NCBI GenBank assembly: GCA_028386065.3
Contig: JAKUCV010000419.1
Coordinates: 118,939-182,938, forward strand
Direction of reading: 5' to 3'
Length of the DNA stretch: 64,000 bases
Source of the DNA: Turnera subulata
Taxonomy: Eukaryota; Streptophyta; Magnoliopsida; Malpighiales; Passifloraceae
Numbering within the stretch: the first letter of the stretch is position 1; the number at the start of each line of letters is the position of its first letter. The notes beneath the pieces are model-generated. The model was not told the DNA's origin and did not search any database. It saw nothing but the letters and a program-made list of their open reading frames with translations. Shown here in pieces: positions 11,353 to 23,287 of this stretch. A program made the position numbers and the translations under genes.

Positions 11353-11537
11353 TGTTATGAAACATGTGTAAATATTATTGTACCTACCCCTACAGTAATA
11401 TTGTGTTTATAAAAGGAAGCAATAAAACGCAGAACAGAAATGAGGCTTCTGCTCTCATTCTTCCCCTTCACTGATTTATCTCTATCTCTTTTTCTTCTTC
11501 ATAAAAAATTCACAGTTTTATCACCTTATTTACAACA
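11353..11537 (+). repeat. 3' LTR of the decayed copia element
   Basis: It is preceded by the polypurine tract TTTAAGGGGGAG and starts TGTTATGAAACATG. It contains a TATA-like TTTATAAAAGG at about 11405 and ends near TTTACAACA. The size (185 bp) is typical for short copia LTRs. The right end is by eye because no partner LTR is present. Confidence 0.65.
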
Positions 11538-11567
11538 ACTCTTAAATTATAAGTTATATTAGAAGGG

Positions 11568-11880
11568 GTAGTTACGTAGTGGTAGGCTGGTAGCGCCTTT
11601 CATTCATTCGCTTATCTCTAGATCATGAATTCGAGTTGTGGCACTACTAGTCAAGCCATGGTGCGGCTGAACATGGCCTTCTACGTAGTGAGATGCTGGC
11701 CGTTGAGCCCACGAAACTCCTCGAACTATGACATTTGGGCACGCAAGGGTCTCTACTGATGCCTTAGTGGACAGTCTCTCCTATGAAGAGGGTCCAATGC
11801 TAAGATGTAACCGGCATTGACCGGGGGGCCTGGACCAGAGAGGCGATGACGACACCACTGATACAATTTTTTTGGATAAA
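11568..11880 (+). repeat. Possible tRNA-derived SINE remnant
   Basis: The head has a near A-box (TGGTAGGCTGG) and, about 45 bp on, a weak B-box-like ATTCGAGTTG. About 200 bp of unrelated body and a T-rich tail follow. The box matches are imperfect and no target duplication was established. Confidence 0.3.
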
Positions 11881-11975
11881 AAAAATTACTGGTTGTATTT
11901 TATTTGTGAAATCTATTGGAAGTTGTAATAAACCTGGGTTCTATACTAGTAAATTATATATGCTTGTTTAACCGA

Positions 11976-12035
11976 ATGAGCTAGTCTGGCTCAGTTGGTA
12001 GAGTGGCGCCCACCTCACGGTGGGCGCTATTTTAT
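11976..12035 (+). other. tRNA-like D-arm followed by a 9-bp hairpin
   Basis: CTGGCTCAGTTGGTAGAG is a good tRNA D-arm/A-box sequence. It is followed at 12006-12027 by a perfect hairpin (GCGCCCACC, loop TCAC, GGTGGGCGC). No T-arm or acceptor stem follows, so this is a truncated tRNA pseudogene or SINE head rather than a working tRNA. Confidence 0.45.
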
Positions 12036-13133
12036 TGAAAGTCTTTTCCTATTAATCACAACTTCTCCAGTGGACCACAATAATATTTTTTAATTTCCTT
12101 TATTAAAAAAGAGAATTCGTGATTTTCTTTATCTCTCAGATTGAGCCACCTTTAAAATCCTCTTCTATGTAATTAATAACTTGTAAGCCAATAAATTGTT
12201 TAAAGCCCGCCCTCCCCCATGTTGCATCCCATTAGCAACTGAAATCGACAAATAATCTTTTAGAGAAAACAGTATCCATAATAAATTTGTAAGAAAAAGT
12301 TTTAGAATTAAATTCTAAAACCCATATGCTAATTGTATTCTGCTTTACGAATATAAAATAAAGTATACTAAAAGATTTATTATGAGTATTATTTAAGCTT
12401 AAGTTGAAATATATATAATTTTTTGTGAAATATATTATTTTTACACAAGCTTAAGTTTTTGCCGAAAACGTGGCAGACTTATATTACTGAAGATTACAAC
12501 TAAAAATCCTTAATACAACAAACAAACAAATAATTTATCAGTGATATGCATATGACACATGCCATCTTTTACCAAAAATATTGTCCCACATGGCAATTTG
12601 TACAAGTGATATTTTCTCAATTAATATGATATACTTAAAGACAATAATACTTTTTATTATTTAATAAATATTTTAAAGAAAACTTCTAATATTCCATGAA
12701 CGTTTTGCATTCTATTAAATTATTCTTAAATTAAGGTCAAATTCTTGAAATTTTATGGTACTAAGACTATGTGTCTGGGAGTTCTTTGTATTTAGATAAT
12801 TATCTTTTTAGAATTCCGGATATTAAGTATAAATATGGATGCACATGCTATGCCTATAAATTTTTCTACATCCTATGCCTATAAATAGGGAAGTACATGC
12901 TAAGAGGGATACACATTTGTAATCAAATTTGAGAAATCAAATAATAAATTCTTTCCATCACTCTTTCATAGTCTATATTTGTTTATCATATTTTTATTAT
13001 CAAGTTCATCTTCAAAATAATCAACAAGATAAAATTCACACTCTTCACAATAAAGAAAAATTTTTAAGGGACAAGCTACAACAAAATCAAAGTAGATTTA
13101 AATATTATTTACCTTCATATTTTTTTCTTTTAG

Positions 13134-13136
<3 letters not shown>
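12036..13136. other. AT-rich stretch without recognised feature
   Basis: I see no gene, TIR or LTR here. Frames are short. Some imperfect local duplication occurs at about 12840-12890, where the phrase TGCCTATAAAT is repeated. Confidence 0.5.

Positions 13137-13138
<2 letters not shown>

Positions 13139-13181
<43 letters not shown>
13139..13181. repeat. (TA)n microsatellite, insertion target
   Basis: About 20 TA repeats run directly into the LTR at 13182. The last five bases (TATAT) match the five bases after the right LTR (17884-17888), so the LARD-like element inserted into this microsatellite. Confidence 0.9.
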
Positions 13182-13183
<2 letters not shown>

Positions 13184-13589
13184 ATATGGAAAAATTGAGA
13201 GAGTAAATGAAAATTGTATTATTCCCTTCAATTTGCCATTTGTTTGTACATAAAATAGGCTCTGTATTTATAGAGCCTTGAATACACTATTGATTCCTTT
13301 GTGAGCAAGTTTGTGGACCCTCTTAATTTCTTTGTGGGCAAGTTTTGTGGGCCATCCTTTCCCTGATTTTGTGCATGAATTCTGGGAGCTTGGCTTCCTC
13401 GGGAAGAATAGATGGAACGTTCAAGGACGCTGAGTTTCCTGTCTAGGTTCCGGGGCTACCGTGGAGCTTCCCGGGGAACCCCTTGGTTGGCATGGACCTT
13501 TCTGTTTTGTTTCGTTATTTGGGTCGTCGTGTAGTGTAGGCTAAGGGCTTGAGAGTTTGTCGGGTCCACTAATATTTTGGGTCACATCA
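13182..13589 (-). repeat. LARD 3' LTR
   Basis: It begins TGATATGG and ends GGGTCACATCA on the plus strand, so on its own strand it runs TGATGTGACC to CCATATCA. It is nearly identical to 17476-17883. Confidence 0.9.
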
Positions 13590-16500
13590 GTAGCCCCCTA
13601 AATGGTTGAACTTGGCACAAGTTCGGGCATTTAAGTTTCCATGGCTCTTTGGGTGTCGCCATATTTATGGAATATGCTTTAAGGAAGACTGCCTCGTTAA
13701 AAACCTTATTAGAAAAAACCCAATGGGATAAAAAACTAATGAAGGGAAAAAGAGTGCAGTGCTAAGAAGATTTTGAGGGTGTTACATGGTCTATGATTTC
13801 TTGGAAAATTGTCAAATGTTGATGTGGGAAGTATATTGGTAAGCTTTGGAGTGGCTTTTCTGATAGGGGAACCTAACTCGGGTGTTGCATTCCGATCCGG
13901 AACATATGTACCCTTTTCAGCTGCCTGAGTAAGTACTAGTTTTGTTCCCAATAAGAGGTCGGCATTCTCCCAGCATTTCTCTCTTGTGTCTCCAATAGGT
14001 ATGCTCTTGAGTTATTTTGGAAGCTTTCCGTTTTGAGGGTCTTCACTTTAGGTTGCTCCTAGTAGTATACCTCCAAAAGGTTTTTTGAGTCAAGCTACTT
14101 TGTTCTAGATTTCTGGGAAACCTCTATTTCGGGACCCTTCTATGGGCATCATTCAACCTCCATTTTGGTCCTTCATAAGGCCTCACTTCGAACCAATCTG
14201 GAGGGCACGTGTGTTGAGTGCCTCTTACTCTTCATTTTGGAACCTCTGTACGGCCCAACTTGGGACTTTTCACGGGGTTGCAAGCATTGGGCACCTCTCT
14301 GCCTCGACCTTGTCTCCTTTAGGAGATGTGCGACTCTTGTTGCAGCTGCCCCTTATGAGATGAGCAACCAATGGGGTTTGCTGGAATTGAGAATGGATGG
14401 ATCCTGCATGGGTGGCAAAGGAACTTGTGTATGTAGGCTTTTAAAAAATCCTTTAAGCCTTTAAGCTTCCTTAGTGTCCTTTTAAAGTTGCATTTTGGCT
14501 TCAGGTTCCTCTTCAGGAAGAGTGGAAGCTTTGGAGATTACTCTGATTATTTTCTTCAATGCACATGGTGTTTTAAGATTCTGCTAGAAGAGCAGCCTTT
14601 AGCAAGACTATGGATGTCTTTGTGAACGGCACATGGGCTTCAAGTATCCTCAATATTGCTCCCACATGGAAATAGATGAGCGTCTCCTCGCCCCTTTTTT
14701 GGCGCCATGTTAGGAGATGGGTAACCTTGTGTTGATATATTGTCTCTTTGCATTTTGACCATACGTATTGTCCAATAATCAAGTGATGCAATGATAATGA
14801 TTATAATCAATTGCCATGATTTTCACATAAACTTTATGTCGTATGCATGACGAAAATGGCAAGGAAACATTTAAACAACTCTCACGGACATTAGCGTCAT
14901 ATTAGCTTATTGAGCAACGTTGCCAGTGGAAACATGTTTGACAAACAATACCAAATAATCATGGTGTGACTGAACACACTATAATAAATAATCATGATGT
15001 AATTGAACATAGTAAACATCATAAAATATGGTTACTGTGTTTAGCTTGATGCCATTATGAGCTTGTATTCTTTCAGCACATGAGGTACCAAAGCGTTATA
15101 TCAAGGCATCGTTAACAATAATAAATTTAGTAGTGCTAAAGGTAAAAGTCATGCAGATGTGCATCACTTGGTATGTTTTAGCAAGCGCTAAGGAAGCATG
15201 AATAGAGCTTAGCAATTCCGCAACATCAGGAGAAGCCATATATGTCAGGCACCAAAACAACATATGGGTATTGACAAGTCTATAATGGAGAGAAATCGAG
15301 CAATCTCAACTATGATAGCATAATGAGGGTTCACCTTGCAATTGCCAATGAGAACAGGGTGGACGTGGACTAATGAAGCCTTATAATGATAATAATCATG
15401 TCTTTTTATTCTTATGTTATATGCATCATGTGAGATGGGCATTGATATCATAAGAAAAACGTGAGCACTATAATCGCATGGCATATGATTGTAGCCTAGT
15501 GCATGAAATGAATAGGCACAATAGTGTAAATTATTATGTGAGGCTGTTATTCTTTATTTTATTAAGAAAGCCTATGATATGATTCAAGTAGTAGGGTTCG
15601 ATCATGGCAATATCATGCGATTTATGGTTGCGCATTATTCAAGGAGGTTTAAAGTATAGGCGAGCCTTTGCTCCTGGGTCTCTTCTATTTGGGCATAGCA
15701 ATTATGCGTGTGCACTTACCAGATGCGGAAAGTGACATGACTTCATGAATTATAACGAACCCTCAATTTCTGTATTGTATGCATAGCATATTAAAATAAG
15801 GAATCATGCAAGCATTTTACATGACATTTTTGCTAGGCGAATTAATATCATAAAAATAAGCATTAGCCTCCTCAAACAGCCACAGGATTCAAAGCAGCAT
15901 GGGGAATGATGTGATGTAATAATGTTAAGCATTAAATGAGACAATCTGCTAACATAATTCTAGGCATATATGCAAGATATACAATATGAGTATGGGAAGT
16001 GTGCACGAGCCTTGGTTTTTCGGCTGTAGCATTTTGCGTTTGGGCCATTGATTGGCTGAGTTATTGATTTGGGCCATTGCTTGGCCAAATTATTAATTTG
16101 GGCCAGGGAGAGTTTGGTCCAAAGTATTTTCTTCTTCAAGCATTTATCTGCTTATTTTGTTTCCCTTTGACGCGTTTGGTACTCCTAGCTGCGTCATGCT
16201 CCTCACCTTGACGAGGAGGTGCTGCTCTTCTGACATCATGGGGGAGCGCATCGCGGTGGAGGACGGTCGTTGAGGAGTGCACGGTGACTCTCACAAGCAA
16301 CGCCAGGCGCCATATTGACGGCGACTTTGGCTCCGTATACGGGCGTCCGAGAGGTGGTTTTCCCGAGTCTCAAGGAAGGTGGTGGATCCGGGCGCGGATC
16401 CGACCAGATCAAGGTAGTCCCGCCTCGTTCTCCCCTCCTCCGACGAAGCGCAGGCGACGGCTCCGTTCGTTGAGCTCACAAACTCGGCAAAAAGGTGCGG

Positions 16501-17475
16501 ATCCGGTTCGGATCTGATGGGATCTATGTGAATCGGGCTGGCGCCCCCCTGCAACAGCATCTTTAGCTCCGGCGGAGGCGCATCCGACAGCAACCTTTCA
16601 GGATCTCAAAAGATTCGGCTCGGATTTGGGCGGATTCGTGTCCTCAACTCCAGTAAGCAGTGTTCCTCTCCACGACGACACGACCGACGGAGAACGAGTA
16701 ACAATTCCTTTTTTACACGATGGGTGGCGTGGCATGGCGGTATCCATAGAGCTCACCGACTCGGCGACCGAGTGCGGCTACTTGAGCCTCAGTGCCTCCA
16801 TGGGTTTTTTTTTTTGCTCCAGAAACTCTGCGGGCCTTCGCCCTTGAAAATCTCATGCACGGTGGCCTCAGGTAGGAACCGTTTCCTCCTCATGTTGCTT
16901 GTTGCTGTGAACGAACCGGCCTTGGTCGGGACTTGAATGGCCGTACTTTGATTTGGTTGGATCGCAGCCAAGCAGAGGTACGTCGGTGGGCAGAGGTCGT
17001 GAGGCCACAGCTTGGCCATGGGAACCAGTTGGATTCCGTTTTTGGCCGAATCTCGGCATTGCTGTTGAACCAGTTTCAGATTGCATAGACTTCATAGGTC
17101 CGGTTGTTGATTTTCTCTTGCTTGATTGTTGGTTGTTGGTGGCTGACTCGAACTGAATCGCACTTGCTTGATTTTCCAGCATTTAACTTGCACATGTTAG
17201 GCTCCATAGTTGCGCCTTGATTAGTTTGATCCATTGGATCCTACTTGAAGTTGTTCCAGTTTGTCGTCAACTGGGACGTTTGATGATTTGTTGAACGTGT
17301 TGCCTCTGCATCTTTGTATTTCGTCTGCGTCCGCATCTGCATCTGCATCTCCTTCAATAGGATCCCGCGGGGAACCTCTCGGGCTCAGTCTCCGGCTTCC
17401 TGCTCCGGGGATCCGCAATTCTTCAAAAGGAATTCTCGTGAGGGAACCTCTCGGGCTCCCACTATGGTTGCCAAA
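13590..17475 (-). other. LARD non-coding interior
   Basis: 3.9 kb without gag or pol. The left part (13600-13740) carries a GCCTCGTTAAAAACCTT phrase of the kind often found near the 3' end of non-autonomous plant LTR elements. The right part (16180-17460) is markedly more GC-rich than the AT-rich middle, and its small frames (16284-16517, 16291-16593, 17221-17418) translate to low-complexity peptides. A short GCATCT repeat lies at 17330-17350. Confidence 0.65.
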
Positions 17476-17883
17476 TGATATGGAAAAATTGAGAGAGTAA
17501 ATGAAAATTGTATTATTCCCTTCAATTTGCCATTTGTTTGTACATAAAATAGGCTCTGTATTTATAGAGCCTTGAATACACTATTGATTCCTTTGTGAGC
17601 AAGTTTGTGGGCCCTCTTAATTCCTTTGTGGGCAAGTTTTGTAGGCCATCCTTTCCCTGATTTTGTGTATGAATTCTGGGAGCTTGGCTTCCTCGGGAAG
17701 AATAGATGGAACGTTCAAGGACGCTGAGTTTCCCGTCTAGGTTCCGGGGCTACCGTGGAGCTTCCCGGGGAACCCCTTGGTTGGCATGGACCTTTCTGTT
17801 TTGTTTCGTTATTTGGGTCGTCGTGTAGTGTAGGCTAAGGGCTTGAGAGTTTGTCGGGTCCACTAATATTTTGGGTCACATCA
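17476..17883 (-). repeat. LARD 5' LTR
   Basis: It is the partner of 13182-13589 with the same TG..CA ends, followed by TSD TATAT. It differs at only a handful of positions, such as GGGCCCTC versus GGACCCTC near 17610. Confidence 0.9.
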
Positions 17884-17888
17884 TATAT

Positions 17889-19405
17889 ATATTTACATGT
17901 TACCATCCAATCATGTAACATGGAGGGGTCACTAGTTAGAGATTAAATTAAGGCACCAACAGTCCAAATCAAAGCGCTACAAGAATATAGAGAGAGACAA
18001 TCCTTAGAGAACATACAAGGCCCTAGAATTTTGATGAAAACCAAAAGCAATACACTCGAGAAGAAGGGCGCCGGCGGTGAGTGATGCAACATCTACTTGA
18101 GATAGAATTGGCTACTCTAGCGCAAAACTCACTTTAAATCCCACCAGAGATTTTTTAAAAAAACCATAACATTGTTGCTCCTATTTTAAATTATCAACCT
18201 AAGTCAATAGGCCAAACCCAAAGACCAACTACCAACTATCAAGCCACCAGAGGCTTTTGTCCAATACCCTAAAGGGCTAGCACACCACAGTATCAACCAA
18301 AAAATTCCTACAGCAGGTTTAAGACCTTTGCTTCTCACATAGTGCGACAAAAAAGTTAAAATATTCCGCGTCCCATAGTAAGAATACCAAACTATCTTAC
18401 GACCTCTACTCCTTAAAATGGCCTGGGGAATATCCACATCATCCCAACAATGTCACTCTGTTCCAGCACCTCTTCAAGTTTAGAGTCCTTGCCTCTTCGA
18501 GAGGTTATTAAAACCGGACAGATATGGAACCAATGAAAGCTGTAGATCAAGATGGCTAGGGTCCACTAGAGTTTAACATTCGATTGTTTTAATTATTTTA
18601 TATTAAAAATAATAAAAAATAAAGTTGTGAACTCATGAACATCAAGTTCTGGGCCAAATTGTGAGCCTAAAGAGAACATGTGCTCCTCAAGTTTGTCCAA
18701 CCGTCCCCAAATTATATCTAGGCGATCCCGAAGGACTTGGACTATGTCACTCGTTGGGTTGCAATGCTTGGATTTACTTCGCGTTGGTGATCGACCCCTT
18801 TCAGGCTCAACCTTCTTCAGCTCACCCTTCTTCGGATCAACCAACTGTGTGATTTTGCTCATCGCATCCCTTTAAGGCAACATGCCTTTACTCGTCATGT
18901 CTAACACAAAAACTCAAACAATCCTCCATCACAACGTGATTATTTCGCAACAAGAAAAGCCAACAATCACTAATACAGTAAAAGTCGACAACCTTCAAGA
19001 ACAAAACAATTACTTGAATTGCCTAAGAATCATCAACAAAAAACTCCAAATAATTCTACACAACCACAGTCGACAACACCAAACAGAAACCCTCAATCGG
19101 CAAAGCACAAAAAACAACCAAAACAACTTGCAAGCCCACCAACTACAAGAGTCGACTTTTGTAATTAAAAAACCAAACTTGAAAATTGATAACCCCTTCG
19201 TTTCTGTAGTAATCGACTATTGTAAAAGAAAAAGAGTCCTCGGCCAACAAGCTTTCTCCGCACGCAAAAAATTTCTTGCTTGACAAGCACTAAAGCAAAA
19301 GTCTGACAACCCCCAAGCCTCGATCTTCCCTATGAATAAAACTTGATGCTCCACTACCACTTGTCACAGGCACAAAGAATTGTGCAGCACAATCGCCCCT
19401 GCAGT
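17889..19405. other. Unassigned stretch between the LARD and the Tekay element
   Basis: No recognised gene. Two minus-strand frames look more protein-like than background but I cannot assign them: 18204-18437 and 18593-18862. The latter begins MSKITQLVDPKKGELKK and has a charged, coiled-coil-like RDRLDIIWGRLDKLEEHM, as in some gag N-termini. It may be relic retroelement sequence. Confidence 0.4.
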
Positions 19406-19410
19406 CTAAG

Positions 19411-21695
19411 CACAACAGCCAGGGTAAAATTTATATTTTTACCGGAACTGTAAAAGGCTTTGTACAATAATTTACCTTATAAAATTAATCTTGGGTAATT
19501 AATTTAAGGTAAATCAAGCATTGGATCCCGATATCGAGTGCTACCCCACGTTCAGGATTTTCTACGGATCTTCTGGACCAAAGTTTGTATTTTTCGGGTC
19601 CAGAATTTTTTAGAAAAGTCGAGTATAACCTCGAAGGAACGGACCAGAAATAAAGTAAGAGGGTATAATAGTTATTTGTTGGTCCAGACAATACCTGCTC
19701 TGTTAAGCAGGCTTATCACACCTGCACGTGTCAACCTCACAACTGCAATATCTGTTGCATCATCCACCATCTTTATCAGCTTACTCCAGCTGCACCATGC
19801 ATGCGGTGCATTTTAACGCAAGCTAGTGTCATTTTTCTGCACCTTTAACTCAAACAAGTTGATATAAGCTTTGCTTTTCTTGCTCGTTCAAGCACTAGTA
19901 TACACACTCTCCTCTTCCTGCTAAAAACCCATAACCCAGTAAACACAAACCCAGTACTCACCTTACCCTGCAAACATAAACCTGTAACCAGTGCAACCAA
20001 AGAAGGGAAGAAAAGGAAAAAAAAAAAGAAAATAACACACACACATAGGGCAAAACGCTAACGTTTTGCAACAACCCCTCACCCCCACTTTCTTTTCTTC
20101 TTCCTTTCTTCTTCCTTCTCCTACCCGGCCACACAAAACCCGAGACCACCACCACAGTTCAACCACCACAGCAGCACCACCCGAGTTACATCACCACAGC
20201 CGGCGGCCGCCTTCTTTTCCTTCCTCTCTCTCCTCTCCTCTCTGCCGTATCCGCCTCGCACGCTGTCGCTGCTACTAGGAGTCGCCGTTTTCGCCGCCGC
20301 CAAGCGCCACCCGTAGCCGTTCACGTCATCTCCTCCTCGCGTCGCGTTGCCCTCGCCTTGCTCCGTCGTGCCGCCGCCTTCCCCGACACAAGCCGCCGCT
20401 GCAGCTCACCAAAGTGAGCTGCATGTTGAAGACGACCCACTTCACCCGTGTTTGACCTGACCCGGAACAGACCTGGGTCTTGGGTGCTGGATCAGGCCTT
20501 GGTTTGGGCCTACGTGCTTGGGTTCCTGCCTTGGTTTGGGCCTCTGCACCTGGGGCCTCTAGGCTGGACTTGTTGGGCTGGGCTATTTGATGGTCTGGCC
20601 TAGTCCGAAAATAAAATTAAAAAAGGAGAAGAGGAATATACACATGCAGGATTATATTTTGGAAAAAAATAAGTATGGGATATACATATTGGAAAAAAAT
20701 ATGTATGTTATGGTAAATAATTTTTATGGAGAAAAATTTAGGAAAGGGTATTATCAAAGTAAAAATAATAATAATAATAAACCAGGATAATAATCGGGTT
20801 GGACAAAGATATTATGTACGACTTACAGTATTAGATTATCATCATTAGCATATCATTGTTGTGCATCTTATGTGTATATATTTATTATTTGTTATAGGAG
20901 CTGATAATGAGCAGTACAACAAGGAACCGGATTTGGAACCTGTTGAGGAGTTTCATAACTGATAATCGGCTAAGAAGAGGATGGATAACCTTTGATATAT
21001 TGTCTGTAATACTGTTGTGAAATCTTTGTTGCTTGAATTGTTTGATTGTATTGTTGAGTTGGTTATTGTTGGGCAACTCTGTTATTGTCGTTGTTGTTGA
21101 ATTGATATGATGGACATCTTGAGGAATTGGATAATTGGAAATTGTGTTGAAGACTTAAATGTCACGTGGAAAGTAGTGGTATGACTTAATGGGTTGAGAC
21201 TGTTTTGTGGTGTCCATGATCGGGTTACTTAAGCATGTCTATGCTTGGGATGTCTATTCCTGTTTAATATTTGAGATGTCTATCCCTGTTTAATATTTGG
21301 GATGTCTATCCCTATTTGTTTATTGGGATGTCTATCCCGGGTTCTCTTTTGATCTGGCACCCGGAACATGTTGTTAACCTGGTACGACCGTAGCTTGTCC
21401 AGTGACGGGCCCGATACTAAAATTTGAATAGTTAACTAGTCTTGTTTCAGTATATTCTTTTTTGCTTGTTTCTCTTTCCTTCCTTAAAGTATTATAGTTG
21501 CTTGCATATTACTGTTTACTTATGATTGTACTTGATGTTTGATGACTATACTAAAGGTCTCCGTGCTCGAGTGACGGATGTTATCTGGATTTCTGTTGTA
21601 CTGAATTTTGTTGTATAGTTACTATCTGCTGTTGTAATAAAAGTAGTTTTGACTTGTGTTTGCTATGTTTGGTAAATACAAGTCGGGGCGTTTCA
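19411..21695 (+). repeat. Tekay 5' LTR
   Basis: 2285 bp, ending CGGGGCGTTTCA. It contains a pyrimidine/GC-rich block (20050-20450), the hairpin array at 21235-21345, and the CCAGTGACGGGCCCG stretch shared with the minus-strand element at 2034-6300. It lacks the 225-bp segment present in the 3' LTR. Confidence 0.9.
21235..21345 (+). repeat. LTR hairpin array, loop GTCT
   Basis: Successive units read AAGCAT-GTCT-ATGCTT, then GGGAT-GTCT-ATTCC, GAGAT-GTCT-ATCCC and two GGGAT-GTCT-ATCCC. The period is about 28-30 bp. The stem changes on both sides in the first unit while the loop is unchanged. The 3' LTR has the same array at about 36570-36660. Confidence 0.75.
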
Positions 21696-21698
21696 TTT

Positions 21699-21717
21699 TT
21701 GGTAGCGGAGCCAGGTA
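21699..21717 (+). other. Tekay primer-binding site
   Basis: TTGGTAGCGGAGCCAGGT starts a few bases after the 5' LTR. It matches the initiator-Met tRNA PBS (TGGTATCAGAGCCAGGT) except at two positions. Confidence 0.75.
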
Positions 21718-21822
21718 GTAGGTCTTAAGGGTGATAATTGTGCTTGTTTGTTTGCTTGTATGTTCATAGTCTGGTCGTAATCTTGGTATAACTTGCATAT
21801 ATACATTCTCATATATGTACGA

Positions 21823-23287
21823 ATGGATCCGGTGGAAGGAAATCAACATGCTGAGTAGCATTTTGACGATGACCAAGTATCGGTCGATCATCCGCAACCA
21901 GTCGTGGGTGGACAAGTTCCCACGGGAGCATCGGGGGACACATCACAGATTATGCATACCATGGCACAGATTTTGCAGCGTCAAGATGATGGAGATGCCC
22001 GTTTAGAAGCCAAAGAAGCTCGTGAACAAGAGAATCAATGGCCTGTCAAGGATCCTGTCTACACCAAGTTGTCCAAGCTAGGTCTTGATACTTTTAAAGG
22101 GCTTACCAACACACAGGCAGCTGATGACTAGCTTCGTCAAGCTCACCGAGTGATGCTGAAACTCAGATGCACAGATAACATGTGGCCTAGGTATGCCGCA
22201 TCCATGTTTCGCAGAGTTGTTGTGGATTGGTTGGATTCGACAACACGTGACCTCGTGAAACCGATCACCATGCCCTGGACACAATTTAGAGAGATGTTTC
22301 GAAGGAAGTTTGTCACAGATGTCTACCAAGACCAGCTAAAGCGACAGTTTTTTGAGTCTGCGACAGCAAATCAGAAAGTCGATGAATGACTGCAAGATCC
22401 AGTTTGACCGTTTATCCATCTATGCAACAGAGTATGTGTCTACGCCGGAGGCTAGATGCAAGCGTTTCTGAGATGGCTAACGATCTTGCATCCAGACAGT
22501 CATGGGATGTAAAGTTTATGAGACTTATCAAGACATGCTTGCGGATGCTCTTCGAGCAGAGGTCATCTGGATGGGGAATGAAAGAGAGATGGAAGAGATT
22601 CGAAAGAAGAGATCTGCAAAGAGTGGTGGGAACCAAAACAAGAGGTTCCAGACCACTGCCAACAAGCCAGGGTATGGACAGAATCAATCCATGCTAGTAT
22701 CTCGGGGTCGTGGATGGAGCAACACTTACAACAACAACCGAGGGAGTTCTTGGACACAATCTGGAGGGGCTTCTTCTGGAGATACCCGTCCTAGACCTCC
22801 TTTGTCTACAGTGAGATGCTATGAGTGCAATGAGATGGGACACTACCATTCCTCATGCCCTAAGTTGGGAAGGTCAGGAAATCCAGCTTCTACACAGACT
22901 GTACAAACCTCGATAGCTAGTGTACTGAGTGGTTTTGGAGCAACCCGAAGACAAGGACGTGGAGCTGCACCTGCTAGAACATATTCAGCTATGAACCAGA
23001 GTGCAACTGTCCCAAGGGCATTCGTTATCACATCTGAAGAAGATCCAGAGAATGCCGATGTTATTGCAGGTATTTTTACAGTTTTTGGTAGTATTGCATA
23101 TACCTTGATAGATCCTAGTGCTACACATTCCTTTATCGAACAAAGTTTTGCAATACAATATAACTGTGCAGAAGAGAGTTTAATACGTCTGTTGAGGGTT
23201 AGGTTACCAGCGGGCATAGTGGTTAAGTTAACACATGTATGTAGAGATATATCGCTTTTGAACGACGATGAGGTCTTTCTTGCTTAG
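21823..23287 (+). pseudogene. Tekay gag-protease, broken
   Basis: An ATG at 21823 opens MDPVEGNQH. Recognisable gag follows (for example FRRKFVTDVYQDQLKRQFF at about 22290-22350). The C-terminal open part (22502-23287) has the zinc knuckle CYECNEMGHYHSSC at about 22821-22860 (CX2CX4HX4C intact). It then has the protease site LIDPSATHSFI near 23108-23140, where the usual D-(T/S)-G-A reads D-P-S-A. Stops interrupt gag near 22130 and 22390, and a TAG ends the frame at 23285. The catalytic-triad changes suggest the protease was already dead. Confidence 0.8.

Larger units (their letters stand above)
6301..11537 (+). mobile_element. Decayed Ty1/copia retrotransposon, 5' LTR missing
   Basis: Degenerate copia domains follow in order on the plus strand: gag (about 6713-6900), integrase core (about 8940-9590), the GGGE-like linker and hinge (9590-10020), RT (10200-10840) and an RNase H tail (about 11040-11100). 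After these come a polypurine tract and a 3' LTR. Every domain carries several stops and frameshifts. The left end abuts the gypsy LTR at 6300 and no 5' LTR matching 11353-11537 is visible, so it was lost or lies beyond that insertion. A LINE fragment interrupts the gag-integrase interval. Confidence 0.85.
13182..17883 (-). mobile_element. LARD-like non-autonomous LTR retrotransposon
   Basis: Two nearly identical 408-bp LTRs (13182-13589 and 17476-17883) flank 3886 bp with no recognisable retroviral protein. TSD is TATAT on both sides. Orientation is minus: next to the left LTR lies TTTAGGGGGCTAC (PPT on the minus strand). Next to the right LTR lies TTTGGCAACCATAGTGGG (PBS position). Few differences separate the LTRs, so the insertion is fairly recent. 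A parasitic element that uses another family's enzymes is the simplest reading. Confidence 0.85.

Noticed and set aside
11976..12035. Functional tRNA gene
   Set aside because: The D-arm and a hairpin are present, but the T-arm, acceptor stem pairing and B-box are missing.
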